Shown here in pieces: positions 1 through 7,100 of a DNA stretch of 23,921 nucleotides. Where the stretch lies: positions 1 through 23,921 of the IMG/VR virus record IMGVR_UViG_3300050821_011038, one strand, 5' to 3'. The position numbers were made by a program, and so were the translations under genes. Position 1 is the first letter of the stretch. The number at the start of each line of letters is the position of its first letter. The DNA is from a virus. The notes beneath the pieces are model-generated. The model did not search any database and was not told the origin of the DNA. It saw only the letters and a list, made by a program, of their open reading frames with translations.

Positions 1-1
1 C

Positions 2-310
2 TCGGGCTTTCCGGTCTGGGGACTCGACAACGGTAATCGTTACTTCTTCCACCCCTTCCAAATGAAGGCTGGAAAGGGAATTGATGATAAGGGAGCCGCC
101 ATCCCTATGATGGTCACGTGCGGGAATGCTATTGCCACGGTTACCGGTTGCGGGAAGACCGTGCAGATGGCTAAAAAGGACGCCTACGGGCATGTGGATC
201 AATTGGAAATCCCGAATTCATTGATGTATCGCACCGACATCGGGGACCGGCTGGAGAAGCAGTTGCCCGTGTTGCAAAAGTATGGCTACTGCACCAGTTG
301 GATTTACTAA
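2..310 (+). CDS. Unidentified late protein, 5'-truncated by the window edge
   Basis: The frame is open from base 2 to a stop at 308-310, so the gene begins left of the window; the ATG at 62 is only an internal methionine. The visible 102 residues start SGFPVWGLDNGNRYFFHPFQ and end in a Tyr/Trp-rich tail (YGYCTSWIY). I see no signal peptide, membrane segment or known catalytic motif. It lies 12 bases ahead of a tail-type gene in the same operon, so a virion or virion-assembly role is likely by context only. The family is not recognised. Confidence 0.75.
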   Translation, partial: SGFPVWGLDNGNRYFFHPFQMKAGKGIDDKGAAIPMMVTCGNAIATVTGCGKTVQMAKKDAYGHVDQLEIPNSLMYRTDIGDRLEKQLPVLQKYGYCTSWIY

Positions 311-322
311 TCGGAGTCTGCC

Positions 323-559
323 ATGACCGTTGGAGTCTCGTTAGTACCTCCAGTCCCGCCTGCGGGAGTTAATGCGCAATGGTTGCAGCAGTTGCAGGCT
401 ACGGTGAATTGGAATTTCGCGGCTACGTCAACGACTGCGCAGCGGCCTGCGAAGCCTGTGATCGGCCAGCATCTCTTCGATACGAGTTTGAATATCCCGA
501 TTTGGTGTAAGTCGTTGAATCCGGTAGTGTGGGTGAATGCCTCGGGTACTGCGGTTTAG
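323..559 (+). CDS. Small tail-associated protein with the QRPxxPxIGQ...FDT motif (paralogue 1)
   Basis: This 78-residue protein has the pattern QRPAKPVIGQHLFDTSLNIP followed by a Trp-rich end (VVWVNASGTAV). The same motif occurs in many phage tail fibre and tail-associated proteins, usually as a small C-terminal module. Here it is a free-standing gene. It has a clear paralogue at 2748-3020. The start is supported by a CGGAG site about ten bases upstream. It follows the truncated gene by 12 bases and is followed by one copy of the oriented intergenic repeat at 568-590. A structural role in the tail or adhesin complex is inferred from family resemblance and position; the exact function is unknown. 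Confidence 0.75.
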   Translation: MTVGVSLVPPVPPAGVNAQWLQQLQATVNWNFAATSTTAQRPAKPVIGQHLFDTSLNIPIWCKSLNPVVWVNASGTAV

Positions 560-567
560 GGTTTCTC

Positions 568-590
568 ACCGGGATTAATAAATAGTAATT
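568..590 (+). repeat. Oriented intergenic element, late sub-type, copy A
   Basis: ACCGGGATTA followed by ATAAATAGTAATT, preceded by a T-rich flank. It lies between the genes ending at 559 and starting at 620, in the sense of transcription. It shares core and orientation with the copies at 4936 and 7037. Unlike the early copies it lacks the right-hand CCCGG arm. Confidence 0.85.
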
Positions 591-619
591 TGCGACGAAA
601 ATAGGAAAAGGAAACTGTC

Positions 620-1138
620 ATGCCGGGTCCGGGCGAAGCTGATTACTACAGTTCGGGAAATTGGAACTTCACGTGCGATTTATGCGGCAGGAAGAATAAA
701 TCTTCCATGGCTATGTTCACGTGGAATGGCTTGTACGTTTGCAAGCACCATCGTGAAATCAGAAATCCACAGGACTTTCTTCGCGGCGTAAAAGACAATC
801 AGAGCGTCCCCTGGTCCCGTCCCTATCACCCGCCTCTCTGCGACAACACGGAGTTTCCTTACGTGCAAGTCTGCACCTTGCAGGGAACCAATGCAATCCC
901 CGGATTTGCTATTCCTGGTTGTGCCGTCCCGGCCTATGTGAACACGTCCTTCTACCCGTCGATCGTGCGATACCGTGGATGGGCTATTCAGGATACCTAC
1001 GGATGCCCAATACTCGACACCAACGGGCAACCGATCTATCCGCCTAACACGCCCTCATCAACGAATCCCCCGCCCCCCGGCGGCTATGGCTATTACCTAA
1101 ACATCAATTTCTACCTAAACGAGAGCACCCTCCTATGA
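620..1138 (+). CDS. Zinc-finger-like phage protein in the virion module
   Basis: The 172-residue protein has an N-terminal putative zinc site, CxxC at residues 19-22 and CxxH at 41-44, then the segment RNPQDFLRGVKDNQSVPWSRP. This combination is familiar from uncharacterised phage proteins coded next to tail genes. The middle and C-terminal parts are rich in Pro, Gly and Tyr, including a PPPPGGYGYY stretch, suggesting an extended structure. The start has an AAAGGAAA site. The stop overlaps the next start as ATGA, so translation is probably coupled to the large fibre-like gene. Its role is unknown; an assembly or structural part is inferred from position only. Confidence 0.75.
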   Translation: MPGPGEADYYSSGNWNFTCDLCGRKNKSSMAMFTWNGLYVCKHHREIRNPQDFLRGVKDNQSVPWSRPYHPPLCDNTEFPYVQVCTLQGTNAIPGFAIPGCAVPAYVNTSFYPSIVRYRGWAIQDTYGCPILDTNGQPIYPPNTPSSTNPPPPGGYGYYLNINFYLNESTLL

Positions 1139-2733
1139 AGCGTCTCTTTCTTATCTTTGGGTTGCTCTGGTCAGCCCTAGCCAGTGCTCAGTTCACCCCG
1201 GGGCAGCTGCTCACCGCGCAGGAGCTGAACAGTCAATTCGCTCTTTATGCGCCGCTGGCAGGAGCCACCTACACCGGCTCTGTAACCGTCCCCACGTTGA
1301 CTGTCACAGGGACCTTTACTCTTCCTGCTTCTACGGTCCTGCCGAATGGGGTCACTGCAACCGAACAGGGTTACCTCGACAACTCTTCTTTAGTCGCTAC
1401 TAACAGTTTCGTTAAGCGCTCTATTTTGGCAGCTACCGGTACTATCCCAATTGCTAATGTCACGGGGGGCATCTACAATTTCCAGACAACCGGCTCTGGA
1501 GCGCAGATCGTAGTTCTAGCTTCTGGCGGTGCAATCACGGGAGTCCTCACCATCGCCGTTCCCGGCACTACCTATCAAGTCGGGGATTGCCTCTTGATGG
1601 TCGGGGGCAACGGAGATGCCATCCTTCGGGTAACTTCCCTATCTGGTAGCGGGGTTGCCGGAGCATCGGTAGTCTATGGAGGTACCGGATATACAACCGG
1701 CGCGCAATTGGCCGGTATGCCCCTCCCACCGGGCTCCCGCGATGGTGTTATCTCGGGCACCCTCACCAGCAACCTCACCATCATCATCCCTGCAGGCACC
1801 TATCTTCAGGGCTCCCGCAGAATTGTATTCAACAACAACACCACAGGGGCCTTCACCACTACTATAAAACTCTCCAATGGGTCAGGAGGTTCCACTGGTA
1901 CTGGAGTTGTTCTTCCTCAGGGAACCAACAACTCGGCCTCCGCAATCCTCTACACTGACGGGCAGAATGATGTCTGGTTAGCAGACTCCCCTCTCGGGAT
2001 TGGTGCAGTCTCTACAGGTTCTGTCACCAACTGCTCTGGGACGTCCTCTGCACTTAATTTCACAACTGGTTCTGGATTCAGTTGCAATGCGACTATCAAT
2101 GCACTGACTCTTGGTGGGGCTACTTTCGCAGCCCCCGGCCCAATCGGATCGACCTCTACGAGTTCTGGAGCGTTCTCTTCTATCAGCACCCCTTCGGCCA
2201 CTATCGGTGGGGGCACCATCAACGGTACTTCCGTAGGAGCGACTTCTCCTAGTACTGGCGCTTTCACCACCCTATCTTCCACTGGGGCTACCTCTTTGAC
2301 TGGGGTAACCGGTGGAACTTGTGCAGGAGCTGGCCTTATCGGTCAATGCATTAATTCCAACATACCTTCAGGGTCTGCTGTGGCCTTGACAACAGCAGTT
2401 GTAGGGAATGTCACTTCCGTTTCACTGACAGCTGGGAATTGGCTTTGCTATGGAAATTTGGCTTTCTCCCCGGCAGGTACTACAGTCACCAGTTCTCAGG
2501 GAGGCTGGATCAGCACAGCATCAGCTACCAATCCAACCCCCCCGAATGCTGGATCTGAGTTTTTTAGTCAGGCTATGAACACTGTAGCAGGTACTAATGG
2601 AAATATTTGGCCTGTCGGATTTACAATGGAAAATTTGACCACCACTACCACAGTGTTTTTAGAGGCTCTGGCTAACTTCACGACCTCAACGGAATCTGTC
2701 TATGGATATATCAATTGTATCCGATGGCATTAA
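1135..2733 (+). CDS. Large fibre-like virion protein with an N-terminal signal peptide
   Basis: This 532-residue protein is Ser/Thr/Gly-rich and low in complexity, as expected of phage fibre or adhesin shafts. Residues 1-18 look like a Sec signal peptide: MKR, a hydrophobic core (LFLIFGLLWSALA), then ASA-Q as a candidate signal peptidase I site. Next comes FTPGQLLTAQELNSQF, a segment often seen near the start of phage fibre proteins. Repeated STSPSTGAFTTLSSTGATSL-type units lie near residues 340-390. The last ~130 residues look like a compact beta-rich head domain ending YGYINCIRW. Translation is coupled to the previous gene. A secreted or membrane-passing virion protein would be unusual. Receptor binding is inferred, not shown. 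Confidence 0.75.
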   Translation: MKRLFLIFGLLWSALASAQFTPGQLLTAQELNSQFALYAPLAGATYTGSVTVPTLTVTGTFTLPASTVLPNGVTATEQGYLDNSSLVATNSFVKRSILAATGTIPIANVTGGIYNFQTTGSGAQIVVLASGGAITGVLTIAVPGTTYQVGDCLLMVGGNGDAILRVTSLSGSGVAGASVVYGGTGYTTGAQLAGMPLPPGSRDGVISGTLTSNLTIIIPAGTYLQGSRRIVFNNNTTGAFTTTIKLSNGSGGSTGTGVVLPQGTNNSASAILYTDGQNDVWLADSPLGIGAVSTGSVTNCSGTSSALNFTTGSGFSCNATINALTLGGATFAAPGPIGSTSTSSGAFSSISTPSATIGGGTINGTSVGATSPSTGAFTTLSSTGATSLTGVTGGTCAGAGLIGQCINSNIPSGSAVALTTAVVGNVTSVSLTAGNWLCYGNLAFSPAGTTVTSSQGGWISTASATNPTPPNAGSEFFSQAMNTVAGTNGNIWPVGFTMENLTTTTTVFLEALANFTTSTESVYGYINCIRWH

Positions 2734-2747
2734 CTTAGGAGTTCAGC

Positions 2748-3020
2748 ATGGCTGAGCAAGGGTCATACCCACTGAATGGTCGGGCGTTAGGTCCAACAGA
2801 TACTTGTACTGGAGTGGTGACAGGACAAACTGCTGATATAACTTTATCAGTATTGGCGTCTTTTATTCTGGCGAATTCCCCGGCATCTGGCCCAACGTCT
2901 CAGCGTCCTAATCCTACTTTTATTGGACAGCCTTATTTTGATACAACCTTGGGATTCATGGTGTGGTGTTCTCAAATTCTCCCAGCTGTCTGGGTAGATA
3001 GCGCAGGAGTTTCATTATGA
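2748..3020 (+). CDS. Small tail-associated protein with the QRPxxPxIGQ...FDT motif (paralogue 2)
   Basis: The 90-residue protein contains SQRPNPTFIGQPYFDTTLGF and ends AVWVDSAGVSL. It aligns along its C-terminal half with the 78-residue protein at 323-559 (QRP, IGQ, FDT, WC, VWV). It lacks a signal peptide or membrane helix. A TAGGAG site precedes the start, and its stop overlaps the ATG of the next fibre-like gene. The two small paralogues each sit just ahead of a signal-peptide-bearing fibre gene or its leader, which suggests duplication of a small adhesin module. The biochemical role is unknown. Confidence 0.75.
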   Translation: MAEQGSYPLNGRALGPTDTCTGVVTGQTADITLSVLASFILANSPASGPTSQRPNPTFIGQPYFDTTLGFMVWCSQILPAVWVDSAGVSL

Positions 3021-4510
3021 AAAAGCTACTTGCATTGTTGGTAGGTTTGCTGGTAGTGGTGGGTTCTTCTGCCCAAACCTTTCCTGTAAATAATTTAACA
3101 GTTAGTGGGACTTCTCAGTTCACTGGACAAGGGAACTTCACACTGTCTCCGACAGCTCCGACTCCAACGACTGGGGATAGTTCAACTAAACTCGCTACGA
3201 CGGCTTTCGTACAGGCGTCTGTGGTGACTGGAGTTCCGACGGCCAGTAGTAACGCCGCCCTGGAAGCCATTTCAACTGTTGGTAATAATGAAGTCTGGAG
3301 ATTGGGGTTTACTCTTGCGGGAGACTCCCCGCCACTTCTCTACGTGGCCTCCACCTCTGCCTGCACTTTAAATGCAGGAGCTGGTGACAATGGCTCTCAG
3401 GTTAAAAGCGCCAACAATCTCTGCTGGTTGGCTTCTTTCAGTTCTCGGGAATACGACGTTCACGAATGGGGGGTTACGGGAAATGGCACCACAGACGACA
3501 CAGCCGCGATACAAGCTGCGATTAACTACGCCCAGACTTCTGGGGGCTCTACCCTTTATTTTAGTGCTGGGATTTATAAATATACCAGCCTCTCCGTTAC
3601 AGCGAGCCTTCATATTAAGGGTGTCTCACGCAATGCAACATTCTTCCTGCAGAACAGCACGACTAATGTAGGCATAGTCGTAAATACAGTTTCAGGGTTC
3701 TACATAGAAGGTGTTTTCTTCTCCAACGTAGCAACTCCGACTGCAGGAGCTGCTATTTCATTGTCAGCCCCCTCCGGGAACAATGCTGAGAGCGTAATCC
3801 GGGACTGCGCTTTTGCTGTTAATTGGATTGGTGTGGAGACGATCAGTGCAGCACAGTATGTTATTGATAGCAATTACTTCACGCAGGATGTAAGTGCTGG
3901 ACTATTAGTGCAGAATCAGGCAAATGTAGATAGTGGGGATTCGGTAGTAACTAATAATGTATTTTCGAATATAGGATCGACAGCTGTGGGAATATTACAG
4001 TATTCTTCAGGAGGATTGAAGATTATTGGGAATAAGCTGATTGGAGGTGGTTATGGATATGAAATGCAACTGGCGGCTTCGGCTTCCACTTCCGACCTGG
4101 TCTTCTCTGGTAATAGCGTAGAGAACCAGGTAGTTGCAGGTTTGCAGATGAGTAATCCTGGTGGCGCTGGAACTTTATTTTCGAATACGGTCATCTCAGG
4201 AAATCAATTTGCAGGTCAGTCTGCCCCCATAGCTCTTAGCGATACTCATACGGGGTGGTTGTTGGGCGTAGCGATAACAGGAAATGTTATCAATCTGTCG
4301 GGATCAGGGACAGTTGCAGGTATTACAGTAACAGCAGCCACAGCCTTCAGTGTGTCGAGTAATGTAATTTTAGGGAACGGTGGGACATCCTTCGGTATTA
4401 TTGTTGGGGCGGGGGCGGTTAATGGTCTCATTTCTCCGAACACTTACAGTAACTTGACCACAAATATCAGCAATTCTTCCGGGACTACGGTTGTAGTTAC
4501 TGTACCTTAA
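3017..4510 (+). CDS. Tailspike-like protein with pectate-lyase-type beta-helix and signal peptide
   Basis: This 497-residue protein starts with a signal-peptide-like segment (MKKLLALLVGLLVVVGSSAQ). Then comes PTTGDSSTKLATTAFVQ, widespread in phage fibre and spike N-termini. From about residue 148 the sequence DVHEWGVTGNGTTDDTAAIQ is the standard opening of the pectate-lyase-3 family right-handed beta-helix (GVtGdGttDDTaAIQ). The following ~300 residues show the regular Asn/Gly-rich hydrophobic turns of a parallel beta-helix (GNxIxN, SGNxF). Such proteins bind and often cleave capsular or O-antigen polysaccharide. I cannot identify catalytic acids, so enzymatic activity is unproven. The ATGA overlap couples it to the gene before. 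Confidence 0.8.
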   Translation: MKKLLALLVGLLVVVGSSAQTFPVNNLTVSGTSQFTGQGNFTLSPTAPTPTTGDSSTKLATTAFVQASVVTGVPTASSNAALEAISTVGNNEVWRLGFTLAGDSPPLLYVASTSACTLNAGAGDNGSQVKSANNLCWLASFSSREYDVHEWGVTGNGTTDDTAAIQAAINYAQTSGGSTLYFSAGIYKYTSLSVTASLHIKGVSRNATFFLQNSTTNVGIVVNTVSGFYIEGVFFSNVATPTAGAAISLSAPSGNNAESVIRDCAFAVNWIGVETISAAQYVIDSNYFTQDVSAGLLVQNQANVDSGDSVVTNNVFSNIGSTAVGILQYSSGGLKIIGNKLIGGGYGYEMQLAASASTSDLVFSGNSVENQVVAGLQMSNPGGAGTLFSNTVISGNQFAGQSAPIALSDTHTGWLLGVAITGNVINLSGSGTVAGITVTAATAFSVSSNVILGNGGTSFGIIVGAGAVNGLISPNTYSNLTTNISNSSGTTVVVTVP

Positions 4511-4519
4511 GGACATGTC

Positions 4520-4921
4520 ATGGCCAGCACAAATTTCCAGGATTATAACGAGAACAATCCAATTGTTTCATCGTGGCTGAATGATATTAACAAAGGGATT
4601 TACACTCCAGCCGGAGTTCCGAAGACTGCCACTCAATCGGCAGCAGCTTTTGTAAGATTTTCAATTGTTGGTGGGGTAGTGGCCATCGAGCAGTCGGTGA
4701 ACGTTTCTACAGTGACGAGAACCTCAGCTGGGATATATACAATTAACTATGCTGTGGCATTGACTGGAGCTTTAAATGCCTACGGATTTTCTATAGACGA
4801 GCCTGGATTTGTTTTTAGGAGTGGTGAAACTGCCGGGCAAGTGACTATTGGAGTGACCAATCCGGCAAATACTTCTTTTGATCCAAATTTTGTTAGTGTG
4901 ATCGTGTTTGGGGCTAACTGA
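4520..4921 (+). CDS. Small tail protein with the NPIVSSWLNDIN N-terminus
   Basis: The 133-residue protein begins MASTNFQDYNENNPIVSSWL. This resembles the conserved N-terminus found in many phage tail fibre or tailspike proteins (NPIV.SWLNDVN). The rest is beta-rich and hydrophobic, ending FVSVIVFGAN, and could be a small head or cap domain. An AAGGA site lies nine bases before the start. It closes the virion part of the operon; a copy of the oriented intergenic element and the lysis genes follow. A structural role is inferred from similarity; it may be a stand-alone attachment domain whose fibre partner is one of the two upstream proteins. Confidence 0.7.
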   Translation: MASTNFQDYNENNPIVSSWLNDINKGIYTPAGVPKTATQSAAAFVRFSIVGGVVAIEQSVNVSTVTRTSAGIYTINYAVALTGALNAYGFSIDEPGFVFRSGETAGQVTIGVTNPANTSFDPNFVSVIVFGAN

Positions 4922-4935
4922 GAGGTTGATTTTTA

Positions 4936-4958
4936 ACCGGGATTAATAGAAAGTAATT
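4936..4958 (+). repeat. Oriented intergenic element, late sub-type, copy B
   Basis: ACCGGGATTA followed by ATAGAAAGTAATT, with a TTTTTA flank on the left. It lies between the last tail gene and the holin gene. The right-hand CCCGG arm is absent, as in the other + strand copies. Confidence 0.85.
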
Positions 4959-4983
4959 TACATACAAAACATCGGGGGCAAGG

Positions 4984-5208
4984 ATGCCAATCGTGGATGA
5001 TCTCAAAAAACACGCAATGTCTGCCGTGGTGATGGTATCCCCTCCAGCCGGAGTGTCAGTTTGGCTGACTTTGGGGAACCATTTGGATAACTGGATAAAG
5101 TTGGCGACATTGATCTATATCATCGGGCAGATTGCTTTTCTCGGGGTGAAAGCATGGCTGCTCTTAATTAAGAAATTGAGGGTGGATGATGGCGACGGAG
5201 AAATTTGA
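4984..5208 (+). CDS. Probable holin
   Basis: This 74-residue protein has two candidate membrane segments, at about residues 12-30 (AMSAVVMVSPPAGVSVWL) and 37-60 (WIKLATLIYIIGQIAFLGVK). It ends in a charged tail (KKLRVDDGDGE). Size, topology and position directly before, and overlapping, the endolysin gene fit a class II holin. Holins accumulate in the inner membrane and open holes that release or activate the endolysin. The start has a GGGGCAAGG stretch just upstream. The opposite-strand frame here is a shadow. Function is inferred from topology and context, since holins share little sequence. Confidence 0.75.
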   Translation: MPIVDDLKKHAMSAVVMVSPPAGVSVWLTLGNHLDNWIKLATLIYIIGQIAFLGVKAWLLLIKKLRVDDGDGEI

Positions 5209-5659
5209 GACGTGCTGGGGGCTGCTCCTGCAGAATGAGGGTGGCTACACGGTGGATGATGGGGGGGCCACTCGCTATGGGATCACTGCCAGAGTCGCCT
5301 ATCAATATGGCTATCGTGGCGCTATGCAGGAACTTCCTGAAAGAACTGCAGAAACCATCGCATGTCAGGAATACTGGATGCCGTACCAGTGCGATCTGTT
5401 CCCGACTCCAATTGCATTTCAGATTCTGGATACTGTCTACAATGGTGGGCATCCCATCTTGTGGCTACAGGAAATCATCGGCGGACATCAAACAGGGCAG
5501 GATCTCGCTGACGTGATCAGTTTTATGAATCCGTGGGAAGTTGTCGCCCGGTTTAATGCCAAGCGGCTTCGCTATCTTGCATCACTCAAACAGCAGATGT
5601 ATGCTGATGGGCGTATGAACCGATTGGCCGGAAATCTCGAACAAGGGAATCTTCAATGA
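5186..5659 (+). CDS. Endolysin, glycoside hydrolase 108 type (N-acetylmuramidase)
   Basis: The 157-residue protein carries the GH108 signature near its N-terminus: NEGGYTVDDGGATRYGITA, with Glu18 in the EGGY motif as the expected catalytic acid. The C-terminal part (about residues 85-150), including FNAKRLRYLASL and DGRMNR, matches the peptidoglycan-binding half usual in this family. It should cut the glycan backbone of peptidoglycan to lyse the host at the end of infection. The length is typical of the family. No signal peptide is seen, so export through the holin is expected. It overlaps the holin gene by 23 bases. The start could be the ATG at 5186 or the adjacent one at 5189. Confidence 0.88.
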   Translation: MMATEKFETCWGLLLQNEGGYTVDDGGATRYGITARVAYQYGYRGAMQELPERTAETIACQEYWMPYQCDLFPTPIAFQILDTVYNGGHPILWLQEIIGGHQTGQDLADVISFMNPWEVVARFNAKRLRYLASLKQQMYADGRMNRLAGNLEQGNLQ

Positions 5660-5895
5660 CTAAGGGGCAATATGCTCAGTGGGCGGCTGCCTTGGTTCTC
5701 TTTAGTGCATGGGTGTATCTTGTCATTGCGCAAGTCAAGGGAGCCGATGATATTATCACTTGCATTAAAGACGGGCTCGGAGCCTTCGGCCTCTATTGCT
5801 GGAACGAACGGGCAGTCAGCAAAGGCATCGATCTTGCAACAGCAGCAAACGGGGGTGGGCCAGGTTCGGCTCAGCCTTTTCAACCTCCACAATGA
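5656..5895 (+). CDS. Small lysis-cassette membrane protein (second holin or antiholin candidate)
   Basis: The 79-residue protein has an N-terminal membrane helix (about residues 9-27, AAALVLFSAWVYLVIAQV). A second amphipathic or hydrophobic stretch lies at 31-49 (DDIITCIKDGLGAFGLYCW). A Gly/Pro/Gln-rich tail follows. The ATG overlaps the endolysin stop as ATGA, so it is translationally coupled. Two short hydrophobic segments in a lysis operon suggest a holin or antiholin. A spanin is possible but there is no lipobox and no long periplasmic coiled coil. No nested Rz1-like frame was found. Confidence 0.65.
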   Translation: MTKGQYAQWAAALVLFSAWVYLVIAQVKGADDIITCIKDGLGAFGLYCWNERAVSKGIDLATAANGGGPGSAQPFQPPQ

Positions 5896-5920
5896 TGTGG
5901 AATCTAAAGAGGAAATAGCA

Positions 5921-6271
5921 ATGACGACTTCTACCAATGTTAGCACGAATATCTTCGGTGAACTGGCAGCACTGGTCGCCTCCCAGGTCTTCCCTCCGGT
6001 GTTGACATTAGTGAACACCACCCTGGCTGATATTGAAGCCAACCCGCAAGAGTGGCTGAATCCGGCTTCGGCAGTTCCGAAGGGGACCGCATTTGTGGCG
6101 AATCTGGTGGCTACACTCCCGACGATTGAAAATGCAGCAGTGCCCGCAACGGCGCAGCTGATGAGCGCGGTGCTGAGTACTCTGTCGGCGAAGCTGACCT
6201 CGGTGTCGGGTACGGTCACCCCCGCGTCGGTTGGTGCGGAGATTGGCAACACGATCATCAGCAAGACTTAA
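5921..6271 (+). CDS. Unidentified small Ala/Thr/Val-rich protein
   Basis: The 116-residue frame starts MTTSTNVSTNIFGELAALVA after an AAGAGGAA site; the open frame extends upstream to 5672, but that part only overlaps the preceding gene. The protein is alpha-helical in character (ALVASQVFPPVLTLVNTTLA, then NAAVPATAQLMSAVLSTLSA). It has no clear membrane helix, signal peptide or motif that I recognise. It lies in the lysis region between the small membrane protein and the NlpC/P60-like hydrolase. Function unknown. Confidence 0.7.
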   Translation: MTTSTNVSTNIFGELAALVASQVFPPVLTLVNTTLADIEANPQEWLNPASAVPKGTAFVANLVATLPTIENAAVPATAQLMSAVLSTLSAKLTSVSGTVTPASVGAEIGNTIISKT

Positions 6272-6281
6272 AGGAAAGGCG

Positions 6282-6749
6282 ATGGGCGCAATCACACTGC
6301 AGTTTGTTGAAGGTTCCGGCCTGGGTGCCGGGATGATTAAGTGGTTCGGGCATGGGAAATACTCGCATGTGGATTGTGTCCTGCCGGATGGGCATCTGCT
6401 TGGGGCTAGGAGTGACAAGGTTCAAGGGATTCCTCCGGGAGTGCAGATGCGACCGGCGGGTTATACAGGGAAAGAACCAACCGTGCGAGTGGTGATTCCC
6501 TGCACCGTAGAGCAAGAGCATATATTCTATGGGTTCTTGCTGGAGCAAATTGGGAAGCCCTACAACAAATTGGGGATTGTGGCATTTTTCTTCGCTACGG
6601 GCTGGACGAAGGTCGGTCAATGGTTTTGCAGCCAATTGCAGACTGCGGCTATGCAAGAGGCTAAGCTGCTGCCGGAGTTGAGCGAACTGCCGAATAAGAT
6701 CGACCCGGATGATTTGCGGCTGCTGGTTTCCGCTGTGTGGGGTGTGTGA
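6282..6749 (+). CDS. Permuted NlpC/P60 (YiiX/YebB-like) papain-fold hydrolase
   Basis: The 155-residue protein starts at MGAITLQF after an AAAGGAAAGG site; the longer frame from 6231 overlaps the previous gene and is not needed. The segment GKYSHVDCVLPDGHLLGA holds a candidate catalytic His (residue 29). The later segment GQWFCSQLQ holds a candidate Cys (residue 116). His before Cys is the circularly permuted NlpC/P60 order seen in YiiX-type proteins. KPYNKLGI between them is also typical. Such proteins cleave amide or thioester bonds in peptidoglycan peptides or other acyl substrates. Position after the endolysin suggests an accessory wall hydrolase, but the substrate is not shown. Confidence 0.65.
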   Translation: MGAITLQFVEGSGLGAGMIKWFGHGKYSHVDCVLPDGHLLGARSDKVQGIPPGVQMRPAGYTGKEPTVRVVIPCTVEQEHIFYGFLLEQIGKPYNKLGIVAFFFATGWTKVGQWFCSQLQTAAMQEAKLLPELSELPNKIDPDDLRLLVSAVWGV

Positions 6750-6889
6750 TGACTAAACCACTACTCAAGAAGATTGCTGGTCATTGGGGGTATTTTTCGA
6801 ATCCCGACACCCCAGACGAATGGCTTAATTCTGCTGCATTATTTTGTAGATGGTTAAATGGTCATGCGGAGCGTCCAAAATGCCACTGA
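6749..6889 (+). CDS. Small hypothetical protein (46 aa)
   Basis: ATG at 6749 overlaps the hydrolase stop (TGATG) and the frame runs 46 codons to TGA at 6887-6889. The product begins [20 protein letters not shown] and contains [20 protein letters not shown], Trp-rich and basic. There are no membrane segments. Coupling to its neighbours and an in-phase start support a real gene. Function unknown. Confidence 0.55.
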   Translation: MTKPLLKKIAGHWGYFSNPDTPDEWLNSAALFCRWLNGHAERPKCH

Positions 6890-7029
6890 AGAAAGGGAAA
6901 TCCAAAAAGACTGTTGCCAGCAATATACGTACCGAAATGAAATCTGGCAAACCACAAAAACAAGCCATTGCAATCGCAATGTCGAAGGCTGGGAAGAGTA
7001 ATAAAATGAAACGGAACCTGAAAAAGTAG
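6880..7029 (+). CDS. Small basic phage protein, [22 protein letters not shown] type
   Basis: The frame starts inside the end of the preceding gene and codes for 49 residues, about one third Lys or Arg. The stretch [20 protein letters not shown] and the following [12 protein letters not shown] closely match a short basic protein found in many phages, usually near virion genes (I recall it as DUF6496-like). It may bind nucleic acid or a virion part, but no function is established. It is the last gene of the + strand operon; an element copy and a terminator follow. Confidence 0.75.
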   Translation: MPLKKGKSKKTVASNIRTEMKSGKPQKQAIAIAMSKAGKSNKMKRNLKK

Positions 7030-7036
7030 GTTTTCA

Positions 7037-7059
7037 ACCGGGATTAATAAAAAGTAATT
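7037..7059 (+). repeat. Oriented intergenic element, late sub-type, copy C
   Basis: ACCGGGATTA followed by ATAAAAAGTAATT with a TTTTCA flank. It sits after the last late gene and 14 bases before the bidirectional terminator, so no gene lies downstream of it in its own direction. That position argues against a promoter role. Confidence 0.85.
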
Positions 7060-7070
7060 CAGGTAAAAAA

Positions 7071-7096
7071 TAGGCTCTCGAAACTGAGAGCCTTTT
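7071..7096. terminator. Bidirectional intrinsic terminator between convergent operons
   Basis: Stem GGCTCTC/GAGAGCC (7073-7079 with 7086-7092) has a six-base loop. It is followed by TTTTG on the + strand and flanked by AAAAAAT on the left, giving ATTTTTT on the - strand. It lies between the + strand gene ending at 7029 and the - strand gene ending at 7101. Confidence 0.88.
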
Positions 7097-7100
7097 GTTC

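Noticed and set aside
1950-2282. Long antisense frame opposite the fibre-like gene, and similar shadow frames elsewhere
   Set aside because: They arise from the biased codon pattern of the sense genes, have no ribosome sites and no protein-like features.
5656-5920. Nested spanin (Rz/Rz1-like) gene in the lysis region
   Set aside because: The overlapping frames show no lipobox (LxGC) and no coiled-coil periplasmic domain.
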